Shown here: in pieces, positions 17,521 through 29,478 of the stretch
How positions within the stretch are numbered: position 1 is the first letter of the stretch
How the letters are laid out: the number at the start of each line of letters is the position of its first letter
Source of the DNA: Streptoalloteichus tenebrarius
GTDB taxonomy: Bacteria; Actinomycetota; Actinomycetes; Mycobacteriales; Pseudonocardiaceae
Assembly: GCF_024171885.1 (NCBI RefSeq)
Contig: NZ_JAMTCP010000008.1
Location: 148,693-212,692, forward strand
Direction: 5' to 3'
Length of the DNA: 64,000 nucleotides
The notes under the pieces: generated by a model
The model's database searches: none
Seen by the model: the letters and a program-made list of their open reading frames with translations, nothing else
Told to the model about the DNA's origin: nothing
Program-made: the position numbers and the translations under genes

Positions 17521-18219
17521 TCAGGGGCGCGGGAGGAACGAGGCGACCTCCGCCAGCGCCCCGAGCACCTCGTCGTCCACGGTCCCGCCCAGCCGCTCGG
17601 TCTCGGCGATCGTGATCGTGTCGCCGTTCGGGTGGGGGTGGTAGTGCCGTCCGGTGAACCTGATCTCCGCCATCCCCAGCAACCCGCTGCCCAACGGTCT
17701 GACGTCCCCGCTCCCGTGAACGTCCATCACGCTCCTGAAACGACGCACGTCGTCCCTGCGGGGGAAGCGGACCCACACCACCGAGACCACCGCCGTGTTC
17801 TGGCCGTCGCCCACCGCGAACAGCATCCGGTCCAGCGACGTGCACGGGGTCCGCGCGAAGAACCGCTGGACCTCTCCGAACGAGTTGCGCAGGCAGTCCA
17901 GATCCCGCCGCGCCGCCTGCCGGAGCCGCCGCATCCCCAGGCGACGCCACGCCTCGTCGGCGTCACCCCGACGCGCGGCCTCGCGGCTCTCGGACTTCCG
18001 CGCCCGAACGCTCCGCCCCGCCGCGGACCCACCGGCGCCGGAGGACCCGGCCGTGGCCCCGCCCGAGGACCCCAGCGTCATGCCACCGACCGTTCCGGCA
18101 CCGCCACTCGCGGCGACGAGGCCGGCGGTCACGGCGGCCGCGACGAACACAGCGGCCTTCCCGCGACGCGGCGCGGGGTCAGAGCCGCCGCCCGCCCCGC
18201 CGATCCTCCGGTCCGCCAT
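17521..18219 (-). CDS. Membrane-anchored hypothetical protein
   Basis: Not recognised. 232 residues: short basic N-terminus, one hydrophobic helix (KAAVFVAAAVTAGLVAASGG), a Gly/Ser/Ala-rich linker (about residues 40-70), then a folded-looking domain with RRDLDCLRNSFGEVQRFFAR, TPCTSLDRMLFAVGDG and VVSVVWVRFPRRDDVRRF. The layout suggests an exported domain tethered by an uncleaved anchor. Related proteins appear to be actinomycete-specific (inference). Start ATG 18219; alternative starts cannot be excluded. Confidence 0.65.
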   Translation of the reverse strand: MADRRIGGAGGGSDPAPRRGKAAVFVAAAVTAGLVAASGGAGTVGGMTLGSSGGATAGSSGAGGSAAGRSVRARKSESREAARRGDADEAWRRLGMRRLRQAARRDLDCLRNSFGEVQRFFARTPCTSLDRMLFAVGDGQNTAVVSVVWVRFPRRDDVRRFRSVMDVHGSGDVRPLGSGLLGMAEIRFTGRHYHPHPNGDTITIAETERLGGTVDDEVLGALAEVASFLPRP

Positions 18220-18363
18220 CCGGCTCCTCCCTCGCCATCCGGGATCCCGGGTATTCGAAGGGAAGTGACGGATTGGTGAGTGCGGAAACCGGTCAGAAAC
18301 CCCCGATCAGTTGATCTCCGCGATCGAGGTCCGGGGTCGGCCGTGCCCGCCTCTGCCCGTTCT

Positions 18364-18921
18364 CTATTCGCCGTCGTGCGAGGGCACGGACAGCAGCGAC
18401 AGGCTTTCCTCATGCGCCGGCTCGGCGGCTCGACGCGGGGTCGGGCCGGGCGAGCCGGGTCCGGCGTCGCGCGTCTCCTGGAGACCACGCACCGCGAGGC
18501 GGTCGGCGCGCTCGTTCTCCGGATGCCCCGCGTGCCCCTTGACCCAGTACCACCCCACCTCGTGCGGGGCCATCGCGGCGTCCAGCCGCTGCCACAGGTC
18601 CACGTTCTTCACCGGCTTCTTTTCGCTGGTCAGCCAGCCGTTGGCCTTCCAGCGGGGCATCCACGACGTGACCCCGTTCTTCACGTAGGTGCTGTCGGTG
18701 TGCAGCCGGACCACGCTCGGGCGCTTCAGGCACTCCAACGCCTGGATCGGAGCCATCAGCTCCATCCGGTTGTTGGTCGTCATCCCCGGCTCGCCGCCGT
18801 ACAGCTCCTTCTCGTGCCGGCCGGACCGCAGGACCGCGCCCCAGCCGCCGGGCCCGGGATTCCCGCTGCACGCACCGTCGGTGTAGATGTCCACGGTCGG
18901 CCTGGTCCCGAGCTCCGTCAC
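18364..18921 (-). CDS. rnhA: Ribonuclease HI
   Basis: 185 residues with a 150-residue RNase HI core. Catalytic acids seen: Asp in [17 protein letters not shown], Glu in [14 protein letters not shown], Asp in [12 protein letters not shown] and Asp in [11 protein letters not shown]; the handle region [18 protein letters not shown] is present. It degrades RNA in RNA:DNA hybrids. A Pro/Ala-rich C-terminal tail of about 35 residues exceeds the usual length. Start is a GTG at 18921. Confidence 0.93.
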   Translation of the reverse strand: MTELGTRPTVDIYTDGACSGNPGPGGWGAVLRSGRHEKELYGGEPGMTTNNRMELMAPIQALECLKRPSVVRLHTDSTYVKNGVTSWMPRWKANGWLTSEKKPVKNVDLWQRLDAAMAPHEVGWYWVKGHAGHPENERADRLAVRGLQETRDAGPGSPGPTPRRAAEPAHEESLSLLSVPSHDGE

Positions 18922-18997
18922 ACCCGGACCATACCGACCCGCCCCGCGAAGCCCCGCCGCTCCCCTCGGCCGCCCTCGACACCACCCTGGCGAAACG

Positions 18998-19033
18998 GAA
19001 CGGGGCCGCCTGAGGTGCCAGGCGGCCCCGTTC
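18998..19033. terminator. Hairpin terminator between the MBL hydrolase and rnhA
   Basis: Perfect 15-bp stem (18998-19012 with 19019-19033) and a 6-nt loop AGGTGC, 15 bp after the stop of the MBL hydrolase gene (minus strand). Confidence 0.85.
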
Positions 19034-19048
19034 GGGAAGATCCTCGGA

Positions 19049-19726
19049 TCACCAGCCGCGTTCGCGCCACTCGGCGAGGTGGGGGCGCTGCTCGCCGAGG
19101 GTGGAGTCGTCGCCGTGGCCGGGGTAGAACCAGGTGTCGTCCGGCAGCACGTCGAAGATCCGCTCCTTCACGTCGGTGAACAGCGACGTGAAGTCCTCGG
19201 GGCTGGTCGTCTTGCCCACGCCGCCGGGGAAGAGCGAGTCGCCGGTGAACAGGTGCGGGTGCCCCTGCGGGTCGCGGTAGAGCAGGGCGATCGAGCCGGG
19301 GGTGTGCCCACGCAGGTGGATCACCTCCAGCTCGCACTGGCCGAACCGCACGACGTCGCCGTGCTCGACCAGTTGGTCCGGCGGCACCGGGAGGGCCTCC
19401 GCGTCGGCCGGGTGGGCCACGGTGTTCGCCCCGGTCGCCCCGGCCACCGCGCCCAGCGCCTGCCAGTGGTCGCCGTGCTGGTGCGTGGTCACGATCGTGG
19501 TGAGCTGGGGCCGGTCGGCGTCGTGCCCGATGAGGTCGGACAGCCGCTCCGGGTCGTTGGCCGCGTCCACCAGCAGGGCCTCCCCGCTGCGGCGGCACAC
19601 CAGGAGGTAGGCGTTGTTGTCCATCGGGCCGACCGAGATCTTGCTGATGGTCAGCTCCGCCAGCGTGCGCCGGGCGGCGGGGCCGCCGGGCTCGACGTGG
19701 CCGGTGTAGTCGTCGAGAACCTCCAC
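19049..19726 (-). CDS. MBL-fold metallo-hydrolase (glyoxalase II-like)
   Basis: 225 residues. Zinc-binding THQHGDHW motif, later His in [13 protein letters not shown], Asp in [11 protein letters not shown] and His in [15 protein letters not shown]. The family cleaves thioesters or related bonds. An equivalent gene lies by uvrA in mycobacteria (Rv1637c), consistent with the synteny seen here, although several genes separate them in this window. Confidence 0.9.
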   Translation of the reverse strand: MEVLDDYTGHVEPGGPAARRTLAELTISKISVGPMDNNAYLLVCRRSGEALLVDAANDPERLSDLIGHDADRPQLTTIVTTHQHGDHWQALGAVAGATGANTVAHPADAEALPVPPDQLVEHGDVVRFGQCELEVIHLRGHTPGSIALLYRDPQGHPHLFTGDSLFPGGVGKTTSPEDFTSLFTDVKERIFDVLPDDTWFYPGHGDDSTLGEQRPHLAEWRERGW

Positions 19727-20850
19727 GATCGCGACCGTAGTGCACCGCGCCGGCGGGCAGGGGGCTGCCCCGAGGATCTCTCACCGGGGTGACCGGAAGT
19801 TCTCAGCTCGTCTTCAGGTGCGCCCCCTACGCTGGCCACAAAAGATCTTGACGAGAGGAGGACGACTCACCGAACCCGGTGCCACGAGCCGTCACCCTGC
19901 GAGCCGGCCCCACCGGCGCGAGGGACCGTCGCTCGCGAACGACCCGCTGTCCCAGGACGGTCGGTCGTCACGCCGCCTTCCCTGCCTTCCCTGGGGCGCG
20001 GCCCTGAACGACGACGCGGCCCTGGCCACCCGGTTCACGCCCCCGAAACCCGGCACCCGACCCGGGCAACCCCACGGAGCGGCAAGCCCGACGTCGGAAG
20101 CCCAACCCCCACCAGCCCGACCCGAACGACCCCAGTCCGAAACGGCCCAGCCTCGAACCAACCCGATCCCGAACCAACCCAGTCCCGACGATCGCCGGGG
20201 CGAGGGCGGCCACCCCCTGTCCGCTCCCCGCCCGAGGGTCCGACCCCGTCCGAGAGCCCGACCGCGCGCTCCCACCCGAGGGAACGCACCCCGACCGGTC
20301 CGGGTTCCCGCCGTCGGTGGTCTGATCCGGCGCGCGCCGACCGGAGCCCTCCCCGCCCGGTGGCGCCACGGCGACCGAGCCGACCGAAACGCCCGTCCCC
20401 CGTGCCCGACCCGACCCGCACCAGCCCGATCACGACCTCCCTGACCACGACCTCCCCGACCCTGACCGACCCCGTCCCGGAACGGGCGGTTCCCCGGCGG
20501 CCGGACCCGGCGCCGCCGGACCCGACCGTGGCGGCGGGGACAACCGCGCACACCGTCCCGCGGGCGGCCATCGCCCGACCGATGCCGCTCCCCGCGGGAC
20601 GGGGTCCCCCGACACCTCCCCGGGCCGGGCGAGCCGTTGACCCCCGACGGCCCGCACGACCTCCTGTGGGAAACACCCGCGCCCGTGGCACGCGCACGCC
20701 CCGGCGCCGAGGACACCCGGTCCCCGACGCCGTCGCGCCAGCCCGTGCCGCCCCCAACGGGCGCGGCCCGACCGGCACCCCCACTGCCGACCCGAACCGC
20801 CGACCCCGAATCGGCCCGTTCCGCCGGTTCCCGTCCGGAAACCCCTGACC
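19727..20850. other. Gene-free, C-rich low-complexity region
   Basis: About 1.1 kb without a credible gene. The plus strand is C-rich and G-poor, built of degenerate motifs such as CCCGACC, CGAACC and CCCGATC; the minus strand is correspondingly G-rich with many G-runs. Open frames on either strand translate to Pro/Arg/Thr-rich or Gly/Arg-rich low-complexity peptides without start signals. A good SD (GAGAGGAGGAC, 19851-19861) precedes no start codon, as if a gene beginning near 19870 has been lost. Confidence 0.55.
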
Positions 20851-22212
20851 TTGATTCCCGAACAGCGTTCCCCCGAAGGCGCCCTCCCCGACCCGGCGCC
20901 GTCCCCCCGCCCGTCCACCGGCTCCCGGCGCCGCACGAGCTGGGACCTGCTCCGCGTCGTCGCGGTGCTGGCCGTCGTCCTCCAACACGCCACCCATCAG
21001 GGCCCCATCAGCCACCCGGAGCTGGGGCCCACCCCCTTCACGTTCTCCGTGCAGGCCGGCGCCGCCACCCTGCTCGTCATCTCGGCGTTCTTCGTGTGCT
21101 GCACGGTGCGCCGCGCCCGGCCGCTGCGGTGGTGGTGGAACCGGGTGAGCCGGTTGATGCCGCCGTACCTGGTCGCCGTGCTGGTCACCTACGCGCTCGT
21201 CGTCCTGGTGGCGGCGCCCGACTGGTACCGGCCGACCCTCGGCGACCTGCTGGGCAACCTGCTGCTGGCGCAGGCCTGGTGGCCCGACGTGCACTACGTC
21301 GACGGGTCGTACTGGACCCTGCCCGTCCAGCTCCTCGCGTTCACGGCGGCCGCCGTGCTGTGGCCGCTGCGCTGGATGCGCGGCTGGCGCGCCCCGCTGA
21401 CGCTGTGGGCCATCGTCGTCGTCCCGACGCTGCTCCGGCTCACCTGGCGCACCGACGACGCCAGCCAACTCGTCCGCTCCGTCTACGACGGGCTCGGCCT
21501 CTACCGCACCCACCTGTTCGCCGCCGGCGTGGGCATCTGGCTGTGGAGCCGCCGCCGGCTGCGCGGCTGGCACCTGACGCTCCTGCTGGGCGCCGTGCTC
21601 CTGGCCCACGAGGTGCAGACGAAGGACCGGCCCTCCACCATCGCGGTCGGGGTGATGCTCGGCCTGGTGTGTCTGGCGGCCGCGGGACCGGACTGGACCT
21701 TCGCGCGGTTCCTCCGCCAGCCGGCCACGTTCCTCGCCGGCATCTCCTACGGCGTGTACCTGCTCAACCAGGAGATCGGCTACCTGCTCGCCCGGCTCCT
21801 GCTCGACCGGGGCGCGGGGCCGTGGACGCGCCTGCTGGCGACGGTCGCCGCCGCGATCCTGCTGGGCTGGTTGCTGACGACCCTGGTCGAGCGGCCGGCG
21901 CACCGCTGGCTCACCGGACCGGTCGCCGACCGCCTGGCGACCGCCGGCCGGGCGGCGGGTCTGCGCGCCGGTTGGGGCGTGCGGCTGGCGCTGGCCCTCG
22001 GGTTCCGCTGGGCGGTGCGGATCGCGGGCCTCCACCAGCTCCCCGCGCCCAGGGGGTCGGCCGGTCAGATCCAGGGCGGCAGGTCGGGCAGCTCCCCGGC
22101 CAGGGCCATCCCGTCACCCCGTCCGGTCAGCCAGGCGAGCACGCTGGCCGCCTGGCCCCTGACCGAGACCGGGTTCCCGCTGACCGGGGAGAGGACCTCC
22201 CACACCCGCTGA
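20851..22212 (+). CDS. Acyltransferase family 3 membrane protein
   Basis: 453 residues with about ten hydrophobic helices. N-terminal SWDLLRVVAVLAVVLQHATH carries the conserved Arg and His of acyltransferase 3; VISAFFVCCTVRRA and RVSRLMPPYLVAVL follow the family pattern. Members O-acylate sugars or lipids at the membrane. Only a TTG at 20851 is available before the first helix, so the start is uncertain. The domain ends near TLVERPAHRW, but the frame stays open and overlaps the last 148 bp of the convergent gene, which is unusual. Confidence 0.75.
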   Translation: MIPEQRSPEGALPDPAPSPRPSTGSRRRTSWDLLRVVAVLAVVLQHATHQGPISHPELGPTPFTFSVQAGAATLLVISAFFVCCTVRRARPLRWWWNRVSRLMPPYLVAVLVTYALVVLVAAPDWYRPTLGDLLGNLLLAQAWWPDVHYVDGSYWTLPVQLLAFTAAAVLWPLRWMRGWRAPLTLWAIVVVPTLLRLTWRTDDASQLVRSVYDGLGLYRTHLFAAGVGIWLWSRRRLRGWHLTLLLGAVLLAHEVQTKDRPSTIAVGVMLGLVCLAAAGPDWTFARFLRQPATFLAGISYGVYLLNQEIGYLLARLLLDRGAGPWTRLLATVAAAILLGWLLTTLVERPAHRWLTGPVADRLATAGRAAGLRAGWGVRLALALGFRWAVRIAGLHQLPAPRGSAGQIQGGRSGSSPARAIPSPRPVSQASTLAAWPLTETGFPLTGERTSHTR

Positions 22213-22856
22213 CTCCCGTCGGGAAGGTCGACGTGCAACCGCATCGGCGGCACGTCGGCCCGACCGCGGAAGTGGACGACGGCGTCGTCCAGCAGCGGCT
22301 TCAGGTGGTCGTCGGGGATGTCGCCGAACCCCACGTCGCGGTCGAGGTCCACCAGGTGCACCCAGACCTCGCGCAACCGCATCCAGGGGATGTCGTAGGC
22401 CATGATCGGGCGGCCTCGGCTGCCCACCACCTCGGCGCGCCAGGAGTCCTCGGTCAGCCGGGCGGCCGCGGCCGTGAACCGCTCACACGCGGCGCGCAGG
22501 TCCTCGGCCAGCAGCCGCCAGTGCCGCGCCGCGCCCTCCTCGATGTCGGCGTCCCGGTCGGCCCTGCTCGCGTACATCTGGTGTTCGATCCCGGTTCTCG
22601 CCCAGGTGAGCAGGTTGACCAGCGCGTCGGCGTTGCGGGCCAGGTGGGTGATGACGTGGGCCCTGGTCCAGCCCGGGCACAGGCTCGACCCGTGCGCCGT
22701 GGCCTCGTCCATCCTCTCGACGACGTCGAGGAGGCGGCCGGTGGCGTGGTCCAGGGCGGTCAGTCCGGCGGTGGCCCGTCCGGCGGCCTGGGCTGCGGCC
22801 GCGGACCGGGCGAGGGCCAGGGACCGGAGGTCCGGTCGCGTCTCCGCTGCGGACAT
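22065..22856 (-). CDS. Maleylpyruvate isomerase family mycothiol-dependent enzyme
   Basis: 263 residues. DinB-like four-helix N-terminal domain with GWTRAHVITHLARNADAL (His metal ligands), then RPIMAYDIPWMRLREVWVHL and a C-terminal SCP2-like region. Such enzymes use mycothiol, the actinobacterial thiol, for isomerisation or detoxification. ATG at 22856 follows AGGAGGGG. Its 3' end is overlapped by 148 bp by the convergent acyltransferase reading frame. Confidence 0.85.
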   Translation of the reverse strand: MSAAETRPDLRSLALARSAAAAQAAGRATAGLTALDHATGRLLDVVERMDEATAHGSSLCPGWTRAHVITHLARNADALVNLLTWARTGIEHQMYASRADRDADIEEGAARHWRLLAEDLRAACERFTAAAARLTEDSWRAEVVGSRGRPIMAYDIPWMRLREVWVHLVDLDRDVGFGDIPDDHLKPLLDDAVVHFRGRADVPPMRLHVDLPDGSQRVWEVLSPVSGNPVSVRGQAASVLAWLTGRGDGMALAGELPDLPPWI

Positions 22857-23155
22857 GGCGCCCCTCCTGGAGGTGGGGTGAGCGGGTGGCGTGAGCGGGG
22901 TGCGGCAGGGATGCGGTAGGGAACAGGGTAAGTGCGACGAGCAACCCCCCGATAGACCCGATCGGGGTCGCTGAACCGCTGCCGACCACTGGTTTTGCCC
23001 ATCGTCGCCCGGTGGTGGTGACGGAGCGTGTACGCGGGGTCGGTCGCGTGGCGCAACTACTCTCACCAAGTGGAACGAAACCGCCGAACGGTGGAACCTG
23101 TCGGGCGTCTCCGGTTAGCTCTCCTTCCCGGGGGAGAGCTGAGCGGAGGCCGACG

Positions 23156-24457
23156 GTGACCAGCACGGTGCCCGAGACACGGGCGGAACAGGGGCGTACC
23201 CGACGCAGGGGACTGGTGGCGGCGTCCATCGGCAACGCCCTGGAGTGGTTCGACTGGAACAGTTTCGCCATCTTCTCGGCGTTCTTCGCCCCGCAGTTCT
23301 TCGCCAAGGGCGACCCGGCCGTGGCGCTGCTCAGCGCGTTGGCGATCTTCGCGGTCGGCTTCTTCTTCCGCCCCCTCGGGGGCGCGCTGCTCGCGGCGTT
23401 CGCCGACCGCAGGGGCCGCAGGGCCGGGCTGACGCTGTCGGTGGTGCTGATGGCCGGCGGCAGCCTGCTGATCGCGGTGAGCCCGACCTACGAGCAGGTG
23501 GGGCTGCTGGCGCCGGTCCTGCTGCTGCTCGCCCGCATCGCGCAGGGCCTGTCCACGGGCGGCGAGTTCGCGGCGTCCTCGACCTACCTCGCCGAGCTGG
23601 CGCCGCCCGGCCGTCGCGGGTTCTACGCGAGCTTCCTGTACCTGAGCACCACGCTGGGGACGGTCCTCTCGACGCTGCTCGCCACGGTGCTCACCGGGAC
23701 GCTCGGCAAGGCCGCCGTGGCCGAGTGGGCCTGGCGGATCCCGTTCGCGATCGGCGCGCTGCTGGGCGTCTACGGCCTGTACCTGCGGCGCACGCTGGAG
23801 GAGACCGAGGCGTACACGGAGGGCCGGGGGCGCCGGGTGTCCCGCCCCACGCTGGAGTTGCTCCGCAAGCACCCGCTCGGCGCCCTGCGGGTGGTCGGCT
23901 TCACGGTCGGCGCCACCACCGCCTACTACACGTTCGCGGTCTACCTGCCGAACTACGCGCAGAAGGAGCACGCCGTTCCGACGTCGTCGGCGCTGTGGGC
24001 GTCGGTGGCGGCGCAGCTCGTCATGATGGGCGTCCTCCCGCTGCTCGGCGCGTTGTCGGACCGCGTGGGCCGTCGGCCGCTGCTGATCACCTTCGCCGTC
24101 GGGTTCGTGGTGCTCGTCGTCCCGCTGTTCGCCCTGCTCGACTCGTCGGCGTTCACGCTGTTCGCGGTCATGACCGTCGGTCTGGCGCTCTTCTCCTGCT
24201 ACGGGGCGGTGGCCCCGGCGGCGATGGCCGAGCTGTTCCCCACCGAGGTGCGCGCGGCCGGCGTCGGCCTGCCGTACGCCCTCACGGTCGCGCTGTTCGG
24301 CGGCACCGCGCCCTACGTGGTCGAGTGGCTTGCCGCACAGGGGCGCGGGGGGCTCTACCCCTGGTACCTCAGCCTGCTGTGCCTGGTGAGTCTGGTGGTG
24401 TACCTGAGGGGGAAGGAGACGCGGGACGCCGACCTCGTTCGGGTGGACAAGGGCTGA
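23156..24457 (+). CDS. MFS transporter of the MHS (metabolite:H+ symporter) family
   Basis: 433 residues, 12 helices. MHS signatures: GNALEWFDWNSFAIFSAFFA in TM1, FRPLGGALLAAFADRRGRRA in loop 2-3 and ARIAQGLSTGGEFAASSTYL in TM4; the TM8 loop reads ALSDRVGRRPLL. The family (ProP, KgtP, ShiA) imports organic acids or osmolytes with protons. The GTG at 23156 follows GGAGG. It is divergent from the mycothiol-dependent enzyme gene across 299 bp. Confidence 0.9.
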   Translation: MTSTVPETRAEQGRTRRRGLVAASIGNALEWFDWNSFAIFSAFFAPQFFAKGDPAVALLSALAIFAVGFFFRPLGGALLAAFADRRGRRAGLTLSVVLMAGGSLLIAVSPTYEQVGLLAPVLLLLARIAQGLSTGGEFAASSTYLAELAPPGRRGFYASFLYLSTTLGTVLSTLLATVLTGTLGKAAVAEWAWRIPFAIGALLGVYGLYLRRTLEETEAYTEGRGRRVSRPTLELLRKHPLGALRVVGFTVGATTAYYTFAVYLPNYAQKEHAVPTSSALWASVAAQLVMMGVLPLLGALSDRVGRRPLLITFAVGFVVLVVPLFALLDSSAFTLFAVMTVGLALFSCYGAVAPAAMAELFPTEVRAAGVGLPYALTVALFGGTAPYVVEWLAAQGRGGLYPWYLSLLCLVSLVVYLRGKETRDADLVRVDKG

Positions 24458-24751
24458 GCCGGGTCCCTGCGGGCGGAACAGAACGACCCGCCTCACCGGT
24501 TGTTGTCGGTGGGCGGGCCTACAGTGGTCGGCGGCCGTCCTGGGCGGTTCGGCCAGGGCACGACGGCGCACGTCCGGCGCTTCGGCGTCGGGCCGCGTCG
24601 CCTCGCCGGTCGGCGCCGGGTCGATGTTCCCCGGCGACGTCGTGGGACTCCCGTCCGCGACGCCGCCGAGGGCGTCGACGGCGCCCGGCGGCGCTCCACG
24701 ACACAACCGCCCGCCCCTCCGCACGGACCTGATCCGAAGGGACCTGCCCCA

Positions 24752-27634
<2,883 letters not shown>

Positions 27635-27652
27635 TCTTCACCCACCAGCGGC

Positions 27653-27690
27653 ACGGGGCGCGCTCACTCGCCTGAGTGAGCGCGCCCCGT
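27653..27690 (+). terminator. uvrA terminator
   Basis: Perfect 17-bp stem (27653-27669 with 27674-27690), loop GCCT, 18 bp after the uvrA stop, followed by TGTTCGTT. Confidence 0.9.
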
Positions 27691-27800
27691 TGTTCGTTCA
27701 TCACGGCTGACCGGGGTCCCGGCGTCGTGTCCCGTCGCCAGGGGTGGCAGGGGGGAGCGCCGGGGCCGGGCGCAACTCTTTATTGCTGGTAACGGTCGAG

Positions 27801-28102
27801 TTGTCCACAGGGCGCCAAGTTGTCCACAGGGCGCGCTGATGCTCTTGGACGGGCGGTCGTTCCTGGATAGGCTGGAGCGGGGCTCGCCCCCCAGGGCGGG
27901 TGGGGGCTGTCCACTGGGGCAGTGACTGCGGGCCCGGTTCTGGTAAGTGTTTTCTGTGTTGTGTCAACCCTTTCGCCGTGTTGGGGGACAGGGTTGTCCA
28001 CAGGTGCTGGAGTTGTCCACAGAGGATTGGCGTGGCCCTGTGTCGAGGGGTGTGCGGCGGTAGGCTGGAGCGGGGCTCGCCCCCCGGAGAGGGCGGGGGC
28101 TG
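27801..28102 (+). repeat. Duplicated module with four DnaA boxes, 193-bp period
   Basis: Four exact TTGTCCACA boxes, all in one orientation: 27801-27809, 27820-27828, 27994-28002, 28013-28021. Boxes are 19 bp apart in each pair, and the pairs are 193 bp apart. A 25-bp identical block (27868-27892 and 28061-28085) and a GGGGGCTG block (27902-27909 and 28095-28102) keep the same 193-bp offset, so this is a diverged duplication without indels. In both copies GCCCCC and GGGGGC form a hairpin with a 10-nt loop. TTGTCCACA is the preferred Streptomyces-type DnaA box. No dnaA/dnaN is near, so this is not oriC; DnaA titration or regulation is possible. Confidence 0.75.
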
Positions 28103-28173
28103 CGCGGGGGACGGGTTCGTCGGGCGCACGGCCAGCGGTGATCCCCAGGGCCGGTGCCGGGTGCCAGTCGGTG

Positions 28174-28830
28174 TCAGTCGGCGCCCACGGCGAAGCGCAC
28201 CGGCGGGAGGATCGCCTGCGCGTCCGCCCCGCTGGCCACCCAGAGCCCGATGACGAACGCGGCGGTCGCCTCCAGCAACCCCGCCCGTTCCAGTCCGCCG
28301 CCGTCGATCGGCGTGCAGCCCAGATCCGAGACCAGGTCGCGCACCGTCGTCAGCGCGGCGTCGTCGTCCCCGCACAGCGGCACGGCCAGCGGCCGGCCGT
28401 CGAAGACGGGCGGCCGCATCCGCCACACGTCCACGTGGCACACGTTGAACGCCTTGACGACGTGCGCTCCCGTCGTGCCGGCGATCTCCTCGGCCAGGGA
28501 GGCGCCGTTCCGCCTCTCCAGCGTGAAGCGGCCCGGCACCACCGGGTTCGTGCAGTCGACGAGCACGCGGCCACCCAGCAGCCCCTCCTCGGCGCCCGCC
28601 TCCGACAGGACCGCGAGCGCCGCCGAGGCGGGCACCGCGAGGAGCGTCGCCGAGCCGAACGCCGCCGCCTCGGCGAACGTCCCGGCCCTGGCGGCCGGTC
28701 CCATCCGGTCCGCCAGCGCGGTGGCCCGCTCGGGGGACCGCCCGCTGACCATCACCTCATGGCCGGCGCGAACCCACTGCGTGCCCAGCGCGTCCGCCAT
28801 GTCGCCGGCTCCGAGAATCCCGATGCGCAT
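28174..28830 (-). CDS. NAD(P)-binding reductase (NADPH:F420 reductase/NpdG-like)
   Basis: 218 residues. N-terminal Rossmann motif RIGILGAGDMADALG, then VMVSGRSPERATALADRMG, which suits NADPH binding; LVDCTNPVVPGRF and KAFNVCHVDVW resemble F420-dependent NADP oxidoreductase-like proteins. It probably reduces or oxidises a small substrate or deazaflavin. ATG at 28830 follows AGGAG. Divergent from an HxlR regulator across 115 bp, an arrangement typical of regulator/target pairs. Confidence 0.82.
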   Translation of the reverse strand: MRIGILGAGDMADALGTQWVRAGHEVMVSGRSPERATALADRMGPAARAGTFAEAAAFGSATLLAVPASAALAVLSEAGAEEGLLGGRVLVDCTNPVVPGRFTLERRNGASLAEEIAGTTGAHVVKAFNVCHVDVWRMRPPVFDGRPLAVPLCGDDDAALTTVRDLVSDLGCTPIDGGGLERAGLLEATAAFVIGLWVASGADAQAILPPVRFAVGAD

Positions 28831-28902
28831 CCGTACTCCTCTGGTTGGGGGACGCGTCGACGGTAGGAGGACCGACAGGCACCGTTCGGTAAGGAACGAG
28901 TG

Positions 28903-28915
28903 GTACACAGTGGAC
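28903..28915. repeat. GTCCAC(A/T)GTGGAC palindrome, one-mismatch copy
   Basis: GTACACAGTGGAC in the divergent promoter region between the reductase and the HxlR gene. Confidence 0.6.
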
Positions 28916-28945
28916 GTTCGGAGTCGACGGGAGGGGAGATCCGCG

Positions 28946-29311
28946 GTGGACGGTGACGACGGGTTCCTCGCCGACTGTCGCGCCCGTCTCGCCTTCGACC
29001 TGGTGGGCAACACGTGGAACGCCGTCGTGGTCTGGGCGCTGCGCCAGGGGCCTCGACGTCCGGTCGACCTGGCGGACCGGATCGGGGGGATCAGCGCGAA
29101 GGTGCTCACGCAGACCCTGCGTCGCCTCGAACACAGCGGCCTCGTCCTGCGCCGCGCCTACGCCGAGGCCCCGCCGCGCGTGGAGTACGAGCTGACCGAG
29201 CTGGGCCGCACGCTGGTGGAGCCGATCGAGGCGTTCGGGCGTTGGGCCTACGAGCACGGCGACGACGTCCTCGCCGCGCAGGACCGGGCCGACGGCGCCC
29301 ACGCGGGTTGA
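28946..29311 (+). CDS. HxlR family transcriptional regulator
   Basis: 121 residues; winged helix-turn-helix with FDLVGNTWNAVVVWALRQGP, IGGISAKVLTQTLRRLEHSG and RVEYELTELGRTLVEPI, all hallmarks of HxlR. It probably controls the divergent NAD(P)-binding gene in response to redox or reactive electrophiles. The GTG at 28946 follows GGGAGGGGAG. The intergenic region contains GTTCGGTAAGGAAC (inverted GTTC/GAAC) as a possible site. The usual N-terminal Cys of redox-sensing members is present in FLADCRARLAF. Confidence 0.88.
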   Translation: MDGDDGFLADCRARLAFDLVGNTWNAVVVWALRQGPRRPVDLADRIGGISAKVLTQTLRRLEHSGLVLRRAYAEAPPRVEYELTELGRTLVEPIEAFGRWAYEHGDDVLAAQDRADGAHAG

Positions 29312-29365
29312 GCGCCCCGGGTGTGACCGCCCCGGGTGTGACCGGTGGGGCCACCCCCGGGGACC

Positions 29366-29478
29366 GGACCACGAGTTCTCAGACCACGAGTTCTCAGACC
29401 ACGAGGCTCAGACGACGAGCCCCGACCACGGGCCCCAGACGACGAGGCTCAGACCACGAGGCTCAGACCACGAGGCTG
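29366..29478. repeat. Degenerate ~14-bp tandem repeat
   Basis: About eight units related to CAGACCACGAGGCT or CAGACCACGAGTTCT between the HxlR stop and the end of the GntP gene. The last unit encodes the C-terminal Ser-Leu-Val-Val and stop of GntP, so array length changes could alter that tail. Confidence 0.8.

Noticed and set aside
19892..20716. Gly/Arg-rich open frame on the minus strand of the low-complexity region
   Set aside because: Low-complexity translation, no SD, no family resemblance, and overlapping frames on both strands of similar quality.
24458..24751. LexA/SOS box upstream of uvrA
   Set aside because: No TCGAAC...GTTCGA-type palindrome could be found in the leader.
27801..28102. 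Chromosomal replication origin
   Set aside because: Only four DnaA boxes, no AT-rich unwinding region and no dnaA, dnaN, rpmH or parAB nearby.
29366..29478. CRISPR array
   Set aside because: Units are about 14 bp, degenerate and without unique spacers; no cas genes. The other tandem repeats fail for the same reasons.
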